Assembly (NCBI GenBank): GCA_937930305.1
Contig: CALGLE010000008.1
Coordinates: 1 to 64,000 of the forward strand
DNA from: an uncultured Granulosicoccaceae bacterium
GTDB taxonomy: Bacteria > Pseudomonadota > Gammaproteobacteria > Granulosicoccales > Granulosicoccaceae
Direction of reading: 5' to 3'
DNA length: 64,000 nt
Shown here piece by piece: positions 9,579 through 18,629 of the stretch (its first letter is position 1; every line of letters starts with the position of its first letter). Both the position numbers and the translations under genes were made by a program. A model generated the notes under the pieces. It saw only the letters and a list, made by a program, of their open reading frames with translations. It was not told the origin of the DNA and made no database searches.

Positions 9579-10585
9579 GGTATGGCCTCAGTTAAAAACG
9601 CCGCCGACCAACGTTCCGAGCTGTCCGGATCTAAATGAAATCCGTCGATGGTTTTTAAATCACTCACCGTTGGGTAGACAAACGGGGCACCAATATTTTT
9701 CGCTATTTCTTCAGCGTAATTGATTGGGGTATCCGCACGCGGTGTTGCGGTGATGATGAAACAATTTCTATCAATGGCCAGATCTTCAATAAAATTATTG
9801 GCGATCGTTGAGTAGTCATCCAGCTTGTCCAGATAAGCTAATTGATCTTCGCCCACTGGCAGCTGAAGGTTATCGCGATAGTTTTCAACAAACCAGTGAC
9901 CATTCATTCGATTTCGATGCAATGTATCTAAACCGCCTCGGCACCAGGGGTTAGCCTCGTCAGTGCCATCACAGCGTGCCCGTTGCTGATTTTGCAGCCA
10001 GCGCTTACGTTCGTGCTCGCCGTGAATATTCGGTTGCAGCCAAAGCGGTAAAATTTGCCCATTTTTTTTGGAAGGCTTGTTCGCAATTACTCGTTCAAAG
10101 GTTGCGTTAACTTCACCGGTAAAAAATGGATCGGCATTCACTACCCACACTTTGGGAGCTAACTGCAATTTTTTCGCTACCGCTTCAGCAACTCCACTTT
10201 GTGCCCCGTGACCAAAACCCATCACGTAATGTGGCCCCCAAGCCTCGTTGAAAAACTGCTTAACTGATTGCGTAGAAAACGCAAACTGGGTATTACTGCT
10301 TCCCAAGAATACGACATTGGCAGACTTTAAATGGCTAATAGCCTCAGGTTCAGTCTCGTGGTAGTAAGCGAAATGTTCATAGTCTCCAAACCGAACTGAG
10401 TGGCAGTAAGCCAAAAAATGTTCAGATGAACTGTTCGGATAACAAGGACCAATCCAGGGAAATAGATCGGTTCGTTTAAACACCAAAAACACAGCAGAAA
10501 ACAAGGTAAAAACAATTGCGAACACGCACAATAGTTTGCGTGCAGTTTTATTATTTGCAGCAACTGTATTTAACTCAGTATTCAT
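9554..10585 (-). CDS. SGNH-like membrane-anchored protein, partner of MBOAT acyltransferase
   Basis: A 343-residue protein with one N-terminal membrane segment (about residues 17-36) and a periplasmic domain. That domain carries two SGNH hydrolase signatures: V-V-F-L-G-S-S-N-T (nucleophile Ser and following Asn) and the late D-G-F-H-L-D (catalytic Asp/His pair). Six cysteines suggest disulfides. The gene starts inside the stop codon of the MBOAT gene (TGATG overlap), so the two are translationally coupled. This pairing mirrors AlgI with AlgJ/AlgX and DltB with DltD, where the SGNH protein completes transfer of an acyl group to a polymer outside the membrane. The acceptor is unknown. Confidence 0.65.
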   Translation of the reverse strand: MNTELNTVAANNKTARKLLCVFAIVFTLFSAVFLVFKRTDLFPWIGPCYPNSSSEHFLAYCHSVRFGDYEHFAYYHETEPEAISHLKSANVVFLGSSNTQFAFSTQSVKQFFNEAWGPHYVMGFGHGAQSGVAEAVAKKLQLAPKVWVVNADPFFTGEVNATFERVIANKPSKKNGQILPLWLQPNIHGEHERKRWLQNQQRARCDGTDEANPWCRGGLDTLHRNRMNGHWFVENYRDNLQLPVGEDQLAYLDKLDDYSTIANNFIEDLAIDRNCFIITATPRADTPINYAEEIAKNIGAPFVYPTVSDLKTIDGFHLDPDSSERWSAAFLTEAIPYLERCIH

Positions 10586-12183
10586 CAGAAATTAAAATAC
10601 AAAAATTGAGAGGTACCACTGCCACCAAACGCACCATAGGCCGCTAGAAAAGCGCAAACGGGGGCAATGAGCCATAACGCTTTAGGTGCTAATTGCTGGC
10701 TCATTAGCCGCCCTGAGTTTGGTAAAACCAACACAGCAATTATTGGAATAGATAAGGACAACAATGCCGTGAGTGTTCCCGCACTGTCCAATGCATTGCC
10801 TAACCCCGATAGGCGTAAGCCATCCGCTAGTGGCGTAAACATGGGGCCAACCGTGGGAAGTTCTTGGAAACTGACGCCAAAACTTTTTAGCCGCTCAACC
10901 AACTCCGGGTTTTTATATTCCCATGTCGCTGGTAAGGCCACGCCATTCATGCCAAACATACCACGGATAATACGCCAAGCTTCTTGCACACTGCTGGCGC
11001 GGAACAACACCCAAGCAACAACCACGGCAAGTAGCGTTAAACCATGATTAAACAAAGTCAGCGGCAGGGCTTTAACGTTATGCCAAAGAGATCGATTTTC
11101 CGCAGACGTAGAAGCAGGCATCCAGCCTCGCCATAGGTGATTGACAAGCAAATAGAATCCGTGCAATGCGCCCCAAGCAATGAAAGTCCAGCCTGCACCA
11201 TGCCATAAGCCGCCCAGCAACATCACGATCATTAAATTAATCAATGTGCGCGTTGAACCGCGTTGGCTTCCGCCCAATGGCACGTATAAATAATCTCGTA
11301 AGAATGTTGATAGACTGATATGCCATCGCCGCCAGAATTCGATAATGCTGCCTGCCTTGTACGGTGATTCAAAGTTTTTTGGCAAACGAATGCCTAGCAT
11401 GCATCCCAAGCCTAATGCCATATCCGAATAGCCGGAGAAATCAAAATACAGTTGTAAGGTGTAGGCGAGTGCGCCAACCCAGGCTTCTAAAAACGTTGGA
11501 TTCACACCCGATGCCGCCATCGCAAACACTGTATCGCTGTAAGGGGCTACCCCATCGGCAATAATGACTTTCTTAAACAATCCTACTGAGAAAACCATCA
11601 AACCAAGCAGCAAATGGCCCGGCAGGATACCTGCGCTGATGCGATCAAATTGCGGTGCCATGTCTCTGTAGTTAACAATCGGCCCAGCAATCAATTGCGG
11701 GAAGAAAGTAACAAACAGTAGGTAGGTTCCCGTGTCACCCGCACCGTGGCTGCGTCGATACACTTCCACCAAATAAGCGATTTGCTGAAAGGTGAAAAAC
11801 GATATGGCCAGCGGCAGGATGATGGTTCGAATGTGAAATTCGGTGCCCAACACATCGTTACTAGTGCTGATGAAAAAACCGGCGTATTTATACCAACCAA
11901 TGGCCAACAAATTGGCGAAGACACCAAAGAAAAGCAACCACCAACGTGTGTGTTTGCGGCTGTCGGATACGCGCTCCATAGCTATGGCCAGCAGATGATT
12001 GGCGGCCATGGAGGCAATGATCAGTATCAGATATTTGGGTTCCCACCAACCGTAGAATCCCAGTGAGGCAAGCACAAGCCACATTCGAGAAGCCTGCGTG
12101 TACCCCAGGACGCACAGCCGATGGAACACCCAAAGGGTGACCGGTAGAAATAAAAAGATGAATTCTGGCGAGTTAAACAGCAT
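10585..12183 (-). CDS. MBOAT-family O-acyltransferase (AlgI-like)
   Basis: A 532-residue polytopic protein that opens with the AlgI-type sequence MLFNSPEFIFLFLPVTLW. The conserved MBOAT core reads YFDFSGYSDMALGLGCMLGI, FWRRWHISLSTFLRDYLYVP, and the catalytic histidine region LGGLWHGAGWTFIAWGALHG. These enzymes pass an acyl group from the cytoplasm across the membrane to an extracytoplasmic acceptor, such as acetyl to a polysaccharide. No polysaccharide synthesis genes accompany it here, so the acceptor may be made elsewhere. Confidence 0.9.
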   Translation of the reverse strand: MLFNSPEFIFLFLPVTLWVFHRLCVLGYTQASRMWLVLASLGFYGWWEPKYLILIIASMAANHLLAIAMERVSDSRKHTRWWLLFFGVFANLLAIGWYKYAGFFISTSNDVLGTEFHIRTIILPLAISFFTFQQIAYLVEVYRRSHGAGDTGTYLLFVTFFPQLIAGPIVNYRDMAPQFDRISAGILPGHLLLGLMVFSVGLFKKVIIADGVAPYSDTVFAMAASGVNPTFLEAWVGALAYTLQLYFDFSGYSDMALGLGCMLGIRLPKNFESPYKAGSIIEFWRRWHISLSTFLRDYLYVPLGGSQRGSTRTLINLMIVMLLGGLWHGAGWTFIAWGALHGFYLLVNHLWRGWMPASTSAENRSLWHNVKALPLTLFNHGLTLLAVVVAWVLFRASSVQEAWRIIRGMFGMNGVALPATWEYKNPELVERLKSFGVSFQELPTVGPMFTPLADGLRLSGLGNALDSAGTLTALLSLSIPIIAVLVLPNSGRLMSQQLAPKALWLIAPVCAFLAAYGAFGGSGTSQFLYFNF

Positions 12184-12341
12184 GAGGGGCCGATGTTGAT
12201 CACTCTATTGCATGGAAGCGGACAAAAAAAATCGTTCGCTGTATTTCCCTTTATCGGCGTAAGAGTGACGAGCGTTAGGCTTCAGCTACACACTTTGTGC
12301 GAATGTAACGGGCATGCTTCACTATATAGCCTAGGGTGCCA

Positions 12342-14297
12342 CTAAGCGGCATGAGACACATCTGCCCAACTTGTAACTGTTGTATTCCGCACCCCAAGGC
12401 ATCCCAATGATGCTGAAAAAACTTGCATTATTGAACGCCGCTCACCCGTTTCACAATTATCCAGGGCACATATTTCAGCGCAGTGCTGCACAAACGATTC
12501 ACGAATTGCGTGTGGCTGCATGGACAGTAACTGAAAGGCCGCCTCCAGATCATCTGTAACTCCAGACTCTTTACCGGTTCGACGCGGGTGCGCAAGGTCG
12601 GTGTAGCACTCCAACAATCTGACGTATTCGTTATCAATTTGTTGCACACTCAAATCTGTAGACTCCAACACTAAAGATAACAGCAACGCGAATTCCTCAC
12701 CCATTTGATCATACGGCTTTAAAAATCGCTGTGTCGCGTATGGAGCATCCGCGGCCACTGTATTTTTTAGAAGAGGAAATTCTGCCTTGAGTTCAGTTCT
12801 CAAGTGTTGCACAGCGGCATAGTTCATTAAGGTCCACAAACCTTGTGCACGCAGTAAGCGTTCTAAATTCAGTAACACACGTTTTTTCGCTTCTGGACTG
12901 AGTTTTTGCGTTAATTGTTGTGAGGCGAAGCGCAGAACACCCATTCGCTCCACTGCAAGTTCATACGCGAGCATGCTACCCAAGTGTTTGACCGAATCAG
13001 AGAATTTTTGGTTATAAGCGAATGCGATTGCACTTAGATATCCCACCCGACCCTTATCTGAGTTCGGTTGAAATAAAGCAAATACGGCCGCCAGACTGGA
13101 AGCTGAATCCTGCATCATGAGTACTGCACGATCACTTAAATCAATCTCTTTTATCGCCGCTGGCTGAAGTCCAGCACTATTGGCAGATTCCTGTTCTTCG
13201 ACCATCGATTTGTAGGGATCCGCATCATTAAGATCCTGCTGCGTTGCTTCGTTAAAAACTGTTGTGGGTTTCGGCTCAGGCGAGCGCGAATTAATTTTCG
13301 ACACGGCTGGCGCTGGCAATAACTTGGTTCCCGATTCATCGGCTAGGAACACAAAGTGAGGATCAATCGCATTAATTCGGGTAGCGATTGGTGGGTGATA
13401 TGAACTCTGAAAGCCTATCCACGATTTGTTGTTGCCCGCATGAATGCATAGGTGCCGAATTTTTCCTGCATATGGGGTATGCAAGGCAAGATCGCAATCA
13501 CTAGACTGGCTAATTTTATAAAGTGCACTTGCCAATGGTTTAGCTTGCCGCAAAAATTCTACTGACTTTTCATCCGCAGTAAATTCGCGCTGTCTGGATA
13601 TGCCCAAACGCAATAGATCAGAGCAAAGCACGCCAAAAATTCCAGCGGCTCGCAAAACGAATCCTAGCGCTTTAAAAATATGGATTTTCGCATCACATGG
13701 CGCTTTGCTGTGTAACAAACGGCCGAGCTGATCCAATTTTAATAAACCGCCCAAAGCCACCATCAGGCGCATATTGCTTGGCACATCCACATTGGCAATA
13801 TGAGCATATTCGTGAGCAACCAATGCGGCAAGTTCATCCTTACTCAGCACATCCAAAGCGCCTTGCGTAACAACAATAGCCGAGTCGCCATTCAAAGAAC
13901 CCACGACAAAGGAATTTATGCTGCTCTCATCCCGTAACACATACACATCAGGCCTCGCACAATGAGACGCAATGGCCACTTCAGCAACAATTTGCAATAA
14001 GGTGTTTTCGGTGTGATGACGCGAACGATCCGATGCCTGAACTGCTCCCAAACCCCGGGCCACCACACCACCGCCTGCACGCATTTGTTTAGCTGTAAAT
14101 AAGGCACCGGCCATGCTGACTGCCCAAACAAAGCCAATCAGCCACAAGGCGATGCCATGGAACACCAATATGGAAAATTGCTGCCCTAAAACAAGGCTAG
14201 CAGCCGCAACAATACCCACGATAAGAAGCGCCATCGCAAGCATAGACAAATAAAAGCTTGTCGTGATGACAGAATTAGTTGGCTTAGAGCGGCTCAT
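12342..14297 (-). CDS. M48-family membrane zinc metalloprotease
   Basis: A 651-residue protein with two hydrophobic segments near the N-terminus (about residues 13-36 and 43-68). The gluzincin motif HEYAH at 162-166 gives two zinc ligands and the catalytic Glu, and a third ligand probably lies in the downstream REFTADEKSVEF stretch, as in HtpX/Ste24 proteases. The remaining ~400 residues form a soluble helical tail with no recognised domain, much longer than HtpX (about 290). The gene follows lemA by 23 bases; LemA plus M48 pairs are recurrent in bacteria and may form a membrane quality-control unit. Confidence 0.85.
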   Translation of the reverse strand: MSRSKPTNSVITTSFYLSMLAMALLIVGIVAAASLVLGQQFSILVFHGIALWLIGFVWAVSMAGALFTAKQMRAGGGVVARGLGAVQASDRSRHHTENTLLQIVAEVAIASHCARPDVYVLRDESSINSFVVGSLNGDSAIVVTQGALDVLSKDELAALVAHEYAHIANVDVPSNMRLMVALGGLLKLDQLGRLLHSKAPCDAKIHIFKALGFVLRAAGIFGVLCSDLLRLGISRQREFTADEKSVEFLRQAKPLASALYKISQSSDCDLALHTPYAGKIRHLCIHAGNNKSWIGFQSSYHPPIATRINAIDPHFVFLADESGTKLLPAPAVSKINSRSPEPKPTTVFNEATQQDLNDADPYKSMVEEQESANSAGLQPAAIKEIDLSDRAVLMMQDSASSLAAVFALFQPNSDKGRVGYLSAIAFAYNQKFSDSVKHLGSMLAYELAVERMGVLRFASQQLTQKLSPEAKKRVLLNLERLLRAQGLWTLMNYAAVQHLRTELKAEFPLLKNTVAADAPYATQRFLKPYDQMGEEFALLLSLVLESTDLSVQQIDNEYVRLLECYTDLAHPRRTGKESGVTDDLEAAFQLLSMQPHAIRESFVQHCAEICALDNCETGERRSIMQVFSASLGCLGVRNTTVTSWADVSHAA

Positions 14298-14320
14298 CGC
14301 ATTTGAGGAAGCGGCTGCAT

Positions 14321-14929
14321 CTAGCTTGCTTTTGCAAACGACACCTTAACGGCGTCGCGTTTTTCGATCGCGTCAACTTCAAATAGGTCTGCCGATTGGA
14401 AAGCACACATTCGGGCAACCAACACGTTGGGAAATTTCTCACACTCTGTGTTGTACACCATGCCGGCATCACTATAGGCCTGTCGCGCAAAGCCAACACG
14501 ATTCTCTGTGCTGGTCAGATCGCGATGCAAGTCCGCCATGCGTTCATCGGCTTTCAGCTCAGGGTAATCTTCCATCACCAAATTAAATCCACCCATCACG
14601 CTTCCCAACTGGCTTTCAGCAGTAGCGAGGGCGTTAACTTTCTTGGCATTATCTGGAGACTGGCTGGCAGCCTCACGAGCCGTATTCGCGTTGTTACGAG
14701 CCGCGATAACCGCTGTAAGCGTCTCTGACTCGTGCTTCATGTATTCCTTAGCCACTTCGACTAAATTCGGAATCAATTCATAACGACGCTGCAACTGAAC
14801 ATCAATTTGTGAAAAAGCATTCGCATGCCGGTTTCGTAAGGACACCAAACGGTTGTAAACAATAACCAAATAGCCAGCGACAACGGCAAGCACGATTAAA
14901 GTAATAGCAAAACCAGACATACCAAACAC
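14321..14929 (-). CDS. lemA: LemA-family membrane protein
   Basis: A 202-residue protein with one N-terminal membrane segment (about residues 6-26), followed by the family signature: VYNRLVSLRNRHANAFSQID, then Q-L-Q-R-R-Y-E-L-I-P-N-L-V. The rest is a long helical bundle ending in the F-x-x-A family tail (VSFAKAS). LemA proteins are thought to act as membrane-anchored scaffolds; their biochemical role is not settled. It is the first gene of a two-gene unit with the M48 protease. Confidence 0.95.
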   Translation of the reverse strand: MFGMSGFAITLIVLAVVAGYLVIVYNRLVSLRNRHANAFSQIDVQLQRRYELIPNLVEVAKEYMKHESETLTAVIAARNNANTAREAASQSPDNAKKVNALATAESQLGSVMGGFNLVMEDYPELKADERMADLHRDLTSTENRVGFARQAYSDAGMVYNTECEKFPNVLVARMCAFQSADLFEVDAIEKRDAVKVSFAKAS

Positions 14930-15063
14930 TCCGGGGGATCGTTATTTAAGATAACGGCCTCTCCCGAAAGCGCTGAATGAACCACGAATACTAGAAACGT
15001 GCATAAAGAATCAACAATTGGTCTTTTGTGATGCGCTTCTCAGTTGGCGCTAACGCAAGACCC

Positions 15064-17064
15064 CTACGCGGTGGTTTTCTGGCGCTTTTTCACTTTTTTG
15101 GGCGGCTTGGACTTGCTGTTGCGATCCGAGGCTTGTTTGGCTGCTGGCTTAGAAGCATCTTCTTTACGCAGCTTTTTACCGGTTGTTTTCTTTTTCTTAT
15201 GCCGAGGCTTATCGTGACGTTTCGGCTTCTTAGACGACTGCTCAGCACTGGCGGTTGGTTGGGAATGAGGTTCCCCATCGCGACTCATATTCAGTTTACG
15301 ACTGCACACCCACACACCACGCAAATCTTTCAAAACCGCCTTAGGCATGCCAGTGGGCAATTCGATGGTGCTATGTTCTTCAGATATTTTTATGCGACCG
15401 ATGAATTGAGAATCTATACCGGCTTCGTTTGCTATCGCGCCCACAATATTAGAGGCTTCCACACCATGCGAAGAACCCACGTCTACCCTAAAGCGCTCCA
15501 TCTCGATGCCATTGTCTTCTACAAAGGTTCGACGGCTGCGTTTCTCTTCTGGGGAACGCTCTGGTGCTCTTGAATCCCGCTTGGCACCTGCAGGCTTCTC
15601 GTGCCGCTTAGCGCTATCGCCTCTATTTCGATCAGACGCATTACGTTCGTTAAACGTTTTATCCGGACGTTTATTATCGCGTTTTTTGTCTCGCGTTTTA
15701 TCGCGCGCCGGCTTGTTGTGCCTAACCGAATCTCTGGATTCATCCAACAACAATTCAGTGTCACCCAACATGAGCTTGGCTAAAGCGGCAGCAACTCGAG
15801 TTGCAGGCACGTTGTGCTCTTGCACCATCTCTTCCACAAGCTGCTGTAAGTAGGCAAGTTCACCCGTACCAATGGTATCGAGTACACGTTGCTTAAAATC
15901 AGTCACACGACGATCGTTAATCATCTTGGTGGTTGGCAGCACTAATTTTTCAATTTTACGACCCGACGCGCGCTCAAGGATATGCAGCATGCGTTGCTCG
16001 CGCGGGGTAATGAATAAAATCGCGTCACCCGTGCGTCCTGCTCGCCCGGTTCGACCAATGCGATGCACGTAGGCTTCCGCGTCATAAGGCACATCGTAGT
16101 TGACCACATGGCTGATTCGATCAACATCCAAGCCACGTGCCGCCACATCGGTAGCTACCAAAATATCCAAACGATTGGTTTTTAACATCGACACGGTTTG
16201 TTCGCGTTGTTTCTGCGCCATGTCCCCGTTCATTGCAGCGGCCCGATATCCACGTGCTTGTAAACGATCCGCCACTTCAACCGTAGCGTTTTTTGTTCGC
16301 ACAAAAATAATCATGCCATCGAACACTTCGGCTTCGAGTATGCGAGTGAGCGTATCGAGTTTATGGTATCCGCTAACGCTCCAATAACGTTGGCGAATGG
16401 TTTCAGCAGACTTGCTGCCTTTCGCTATGGACACTTCCTTGGGATTATTTAAGTGGCTGCTGGCAATGCGCTTAACTTCTTTCGGCATGGTGGCCGAGAA
16501 CAAGGCCATTCTGCGTGTATCAGGCGTTTGTTCCAAAATCCATTTGACATCATCGATAAACCCCATGCGCAGCATTTCATCAGCTTCATCAAGCACCAAG
16601 GTGTCTAGCGAGGATAAATCCAAATTGCCGCGACGCATGTGATCCATGATGCGTCCGGGTGTTCCCACAACGATATCCACACCCTGTTTTAATTGCCGGG
16701 TTTGTCGCCCATATTCTTGACCACCGTAAACCGGCAATACGCGAATATTGGACATATGCGCGGCGTAAGTGGAGAACGCTTCCGCCACTTGGATCGCCAA
16801 CTCTCGGGTTGGCGCTAGCACGAGTGCCTGAATACCTTGTTTACCTGGCTTCAAGCGGGCCAATATAGGCAGCGCAAATGCAGCTGTTTTCCCCGTACCC
16901 GTCGGCGCATGACCCAAGACATCCCGCCCTTCCATCATCGGTGGAATGGTAGAGGATTGAATGGGCGTTGGCGATTCGTAGCCCAGCAATTCAAGCGCTT
17001 TTAGCAATGTGGCCGGCAATTCAAGCTCTTGGAAGCTGGCCGACGCCGTGGTGGTCTGTGTCAT
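15064..17064 (-). CDS. deaD: ATP-dependent DEAD-box RNA helicase (DeaD/CsdA type)
   Basis: A 666-residue helicase from the ATG at 17064; the longer frame from 17127 adds an unlikely Cys/Arg-rich leader. The two RecA domains carry the full motif set: FQELELP with the Q-motif TPIQ, APTGTGKT, PTRELA, DEAD, SAT, and HRIGRTGRAGR. After residue ~490 comes a very basic, Asp/Lys/Arg-rich linker. Next is a DbpA-type RNA-binding domain (FRVDVGSSHGVEASNIVGAI to the GVWVCSR region), then a lysine-rich tail. This is the layout of E. coli DeaD/CsdA, which helps ribosome assembly and mRNA unwinding, particularly in the cold. Confidence 0.93.
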   Translation of the reverse strand: MTQTTTASASFQELELPATLLKALELLGYESPTPIQSSTIPPMMEGRDVLGHAPTGTGKTAAFALPILARLKPGKQGIQALVLAPTRELAIQVAEAFSTYAAHMSNIRVLPVYGGQEYGRQTRQLKQGVDIVVGTPGRIMDHMRRGNLDLSSLDTLVLDEADEMLRMGFIDDVKWILEQTPDTRRMALFSATMPKEVKRIASSHLNNPKEVSIAKGSKSAETIRQRYWSVSGYHKLDTLTRILEAEVFDGMIIFVRTKNATVEVADRLQARGYRAAAMNGDMAQKQREQTVSMLKTNRLDILVATDVAARGLDVDRISHVVNYDVPYDAEAYVHRIGRTGRAGRTGDAILFITPREQRMLHILERASGRKIEKLVLPTTKMINDRRVTDFKQRVLDTIGTGELAYLQQLVEEMVQEHNVPATRVAAALAKLMLGDTELLLDESRDSVRHNKPARDKTRDKKRDNKRPDKTFNERNASDRNRGDSAKRHEKPAGAKRDSRAPERSPEEKRSRRTFVEDNGIEMERFRVDVGSSHGVEASNIVGAIANEAGIDSQFIGRIKISEEHSTIELPTGMPKAVLKDLRGVWVCSRKLNMSRDGEPHSQPTASAEQSSKKPKRHDKPRHKKKKTTGKKLRKEDASKPAAKQASDRNSKSKPPKKVKKRQKTTA

Positions 17065-17222
17065 CGCCGGAAGACTACACGAGCAAGTGCGTCCCTGCTT
17101 GAGATAAGTGTGAGAACTGCGAAGCACATGCTACGCAAAGGGCACAGCACTCGTGATAATCAACTATTAGCCGGATTGGCTGCCCACCAGCCCCATGGCT
17201 AGCGCCGTAGCGAGACTGTGAG

Positions 17223-17705
17223 TTAGGTTGTTCGGATGTGCTCGAATTCTTCCCAATCGGGACCGCTGAGCCGATAGGCCTGACCAAAACCCATCACGAA
17301 TATGGCTTCCTGCGGGACCAACTCAAATAGTACGAAGTCGGGTAATTGACGCAATAGCTTAACCGTCTTCCCGTGCTTGGCTTCGAAGGCGTCTAAGCGA
17401 GTTGAATAGGAACTGTCTTCGGGCTCAATGACTTTTGCTGTGGATTGATATCGCAAACGAATTCTGGCAAAGGGCTGGCGACTGTCTTGTTCGTCTTCAA
17501 CCAACATGGCCGACAGCGCGGGGTTATTGAGTAGATCGCGGGTGTGCACCGACAAGCGGCTGACAAATATGTGCAAAGCCCCCTCAAACCATAAACACGG
17601 AACACAGCCGGTGTGCGGCAAACTATCTTCGCCTACGGTGGCCAGATGCACACTGGCCACCCGCTCCTTTAACGCAGCGCACAGCGCTTGTGGCGATTCA
17701 CTCAT
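17223..17705 (-). CDS. HugZ-like pyridoxamine-5'-phosphate-oxidase-fold protein
   Basis: A 160-residue split-barrel flavin-binding-type protein. The N-terminal half matches the PNPOx fold ([20 protein letters not shown], then [21 protein letters not shown]). The C-terminal [10 protein letters not shown] is typical of HugZ-family proteins, some of which degrade or bind haem. Length fits the short HugZ type without the second domain. Its ATG overlaps the stop of the upstream ilvD remnant (ATGA), so its translation is probably coupled to that remnant. Haem oxygenase activity is not proven by these motifs. Confidence 0.75.
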   Translation of the reverse strand: MSESPQALCAALKERVASVHLATVGEDSLPHTGCVPCLWFEGALHIFVSRLSVHTRDLLNNPALSAMLVEDEQDSRQPFARIRLRYQSTAKVIEPEDSSYSTRLDAFEAKHGKTVKLLRQLPDFVLFELVPQEAIFVMGFGQAYRLSGPDWEEFEHIRTT

Positions 17706-18073
17706 CGCTTCAACTGTTTGATGTCACGAACTGCACCACGCGATGCCGATGTGGTGAGGGCCGTGTAGGACCAAAACGCTTGAGATACCGAGCGTTCACG
17801 ACCCACCGGTTTCCACGCATCTTCACCCTTAGCGTCCACCGCAATGGTGTTGAATTCCTTGGCCACACCGCCGGCGGCTTCAATTTCTCGCGCAACCAAC
17901 TGGCCAAGTTCTTTTAAGTGAACGTGCCCAGACACAAATTGCGTGAAGGAATTTGAAATGGCAATGATGGGCTTGTCGAAATCACCGTCTTTCATGCCGG
18001 TGGCGCGCCATAGCGCTCGAGCGCCCGCCATGTTTCGGCCATGCGTGGTGGTACGAGAACGATACTCAGGCAT
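17702..18073 (-). pseudogene. ilvD: ilvD remnant: dihydroxy-acid dehydratase with the middle deleted in frame
   Basis: This 123-codon frame encodes the first ~78 residues of dihydroxy-acid dehydratase ([18 protein letters not shown] through KEFNTIAVD). It continues directly into the last ~45 residues of the same enzyme ([18 protein letters not shown] through [10 protein letters not shown]). A full IlvD is about 610-620 residues, so roughly 490 central residues are gone, including the Fe-S cysteines and most of the active site. The reading frame, the ATG and a ribosome-binding site (TGAGGT, about 6 bases upstream) survive, and the stop overlaps the next gene. It cannot be a dehydratase. An assembly error collapsing the gene is the main alternative. 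Confidence 0.85.
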
Positions 18074-18125
18074 AACAACCTCAGATAATATGGCTACACA
18101 TTCTACTAGAAGCTGGGGTAGCTAC

Positions 18126-18545
18126 GTGCAGATACGTTCTTTTGAAGACCAGGACACAGAAAAGGTGGTGTCGCTTTGGCGTGAATGTCAGCTGGTGGTG
18201 CCCTGGAACGACCCACACAAGGACATTCTGAGAAAAACGCAGGTGGCACGGGAGCTTTTCTTAGTGGGCACCTTGAACGGGGAAATTGTGGCCACCATCA
18301 TGGGCGGCTACGAGGGCCACCGCGGCTGGATCAATTATTTAGCCGTGTCCCCGTCTCACCAAAGGAAGGGCTATGGTCAGGATCTGGTGCGAACCTTAGA
18401 AGCGCTCTTATTACAGCGAGGATGCCCAAAAATCAATTTGCAAATTCGCCACGGCAACGATGCGGTGCAAGCCTTCTATGAATCCTTAGGCTTTGCCGAT
18501 GATAAAGCGATGAGTATGGGTAAGCGCATCATTCCAGACAACTAA
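18126..18545 (+). CDS. GNAT acetyltransferase, YpeA-like
   Basis: A 139-residue GNAT protein from the GTG at 18126, preceded by GGGG; an ATG at 18090 would add 12 residues. It closely follows E. coli YpeA in memory: an IRSFEDQDTEKVVSLWREC start, the PWNDP motif, GGYEGHRGWINYLAV (beta4), the acetyl-CoA loop SPSHQRKGYGQDLV, and the ending FYESLGF...SMGKR. GNAT enzymes acetylate amines of proteins or small molecules; YpeA has been linked to protein lysine acetylation in E. coli. The gene is divergent from the ilvD remnant, 52 bases away. Confidence 0.88.
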   Translation: MQIRSFEDQDTEKVVSLWRECQLVVPWNDPHKDILRKTQVARELFLVGTLNGEIVATIMGGYEGHRGWINYLAVSPSHQRKGYGQDLVRTLEALLLQRGCPKINLQIRHGNDAVQAFYESLGFADDKAMSMGKRIIPDN

Positions 18546-18629
18546 ACCGCAAGACCCAATCCGATCCCTGTGATGTTTGCCACCCGCGCAGTTCGATCTG
18601 CCTGAAATCAGTTGGGCCTGTTATCAAAT

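Noticed and set aside
17943..18125. Longer N-terminus of the YpeA-like acetyltransferase
   Set aside because: It is antisense to the ilvD remnant and has no GNAT similarity; the domain begins at the GTG 18126.
17702..18545. Possible insertion or recombination site around the ilvD remnant
   Set aside because: No inverted repeats, transposase, integrase or target duplications are visible; a simple deletion explains the fusion.
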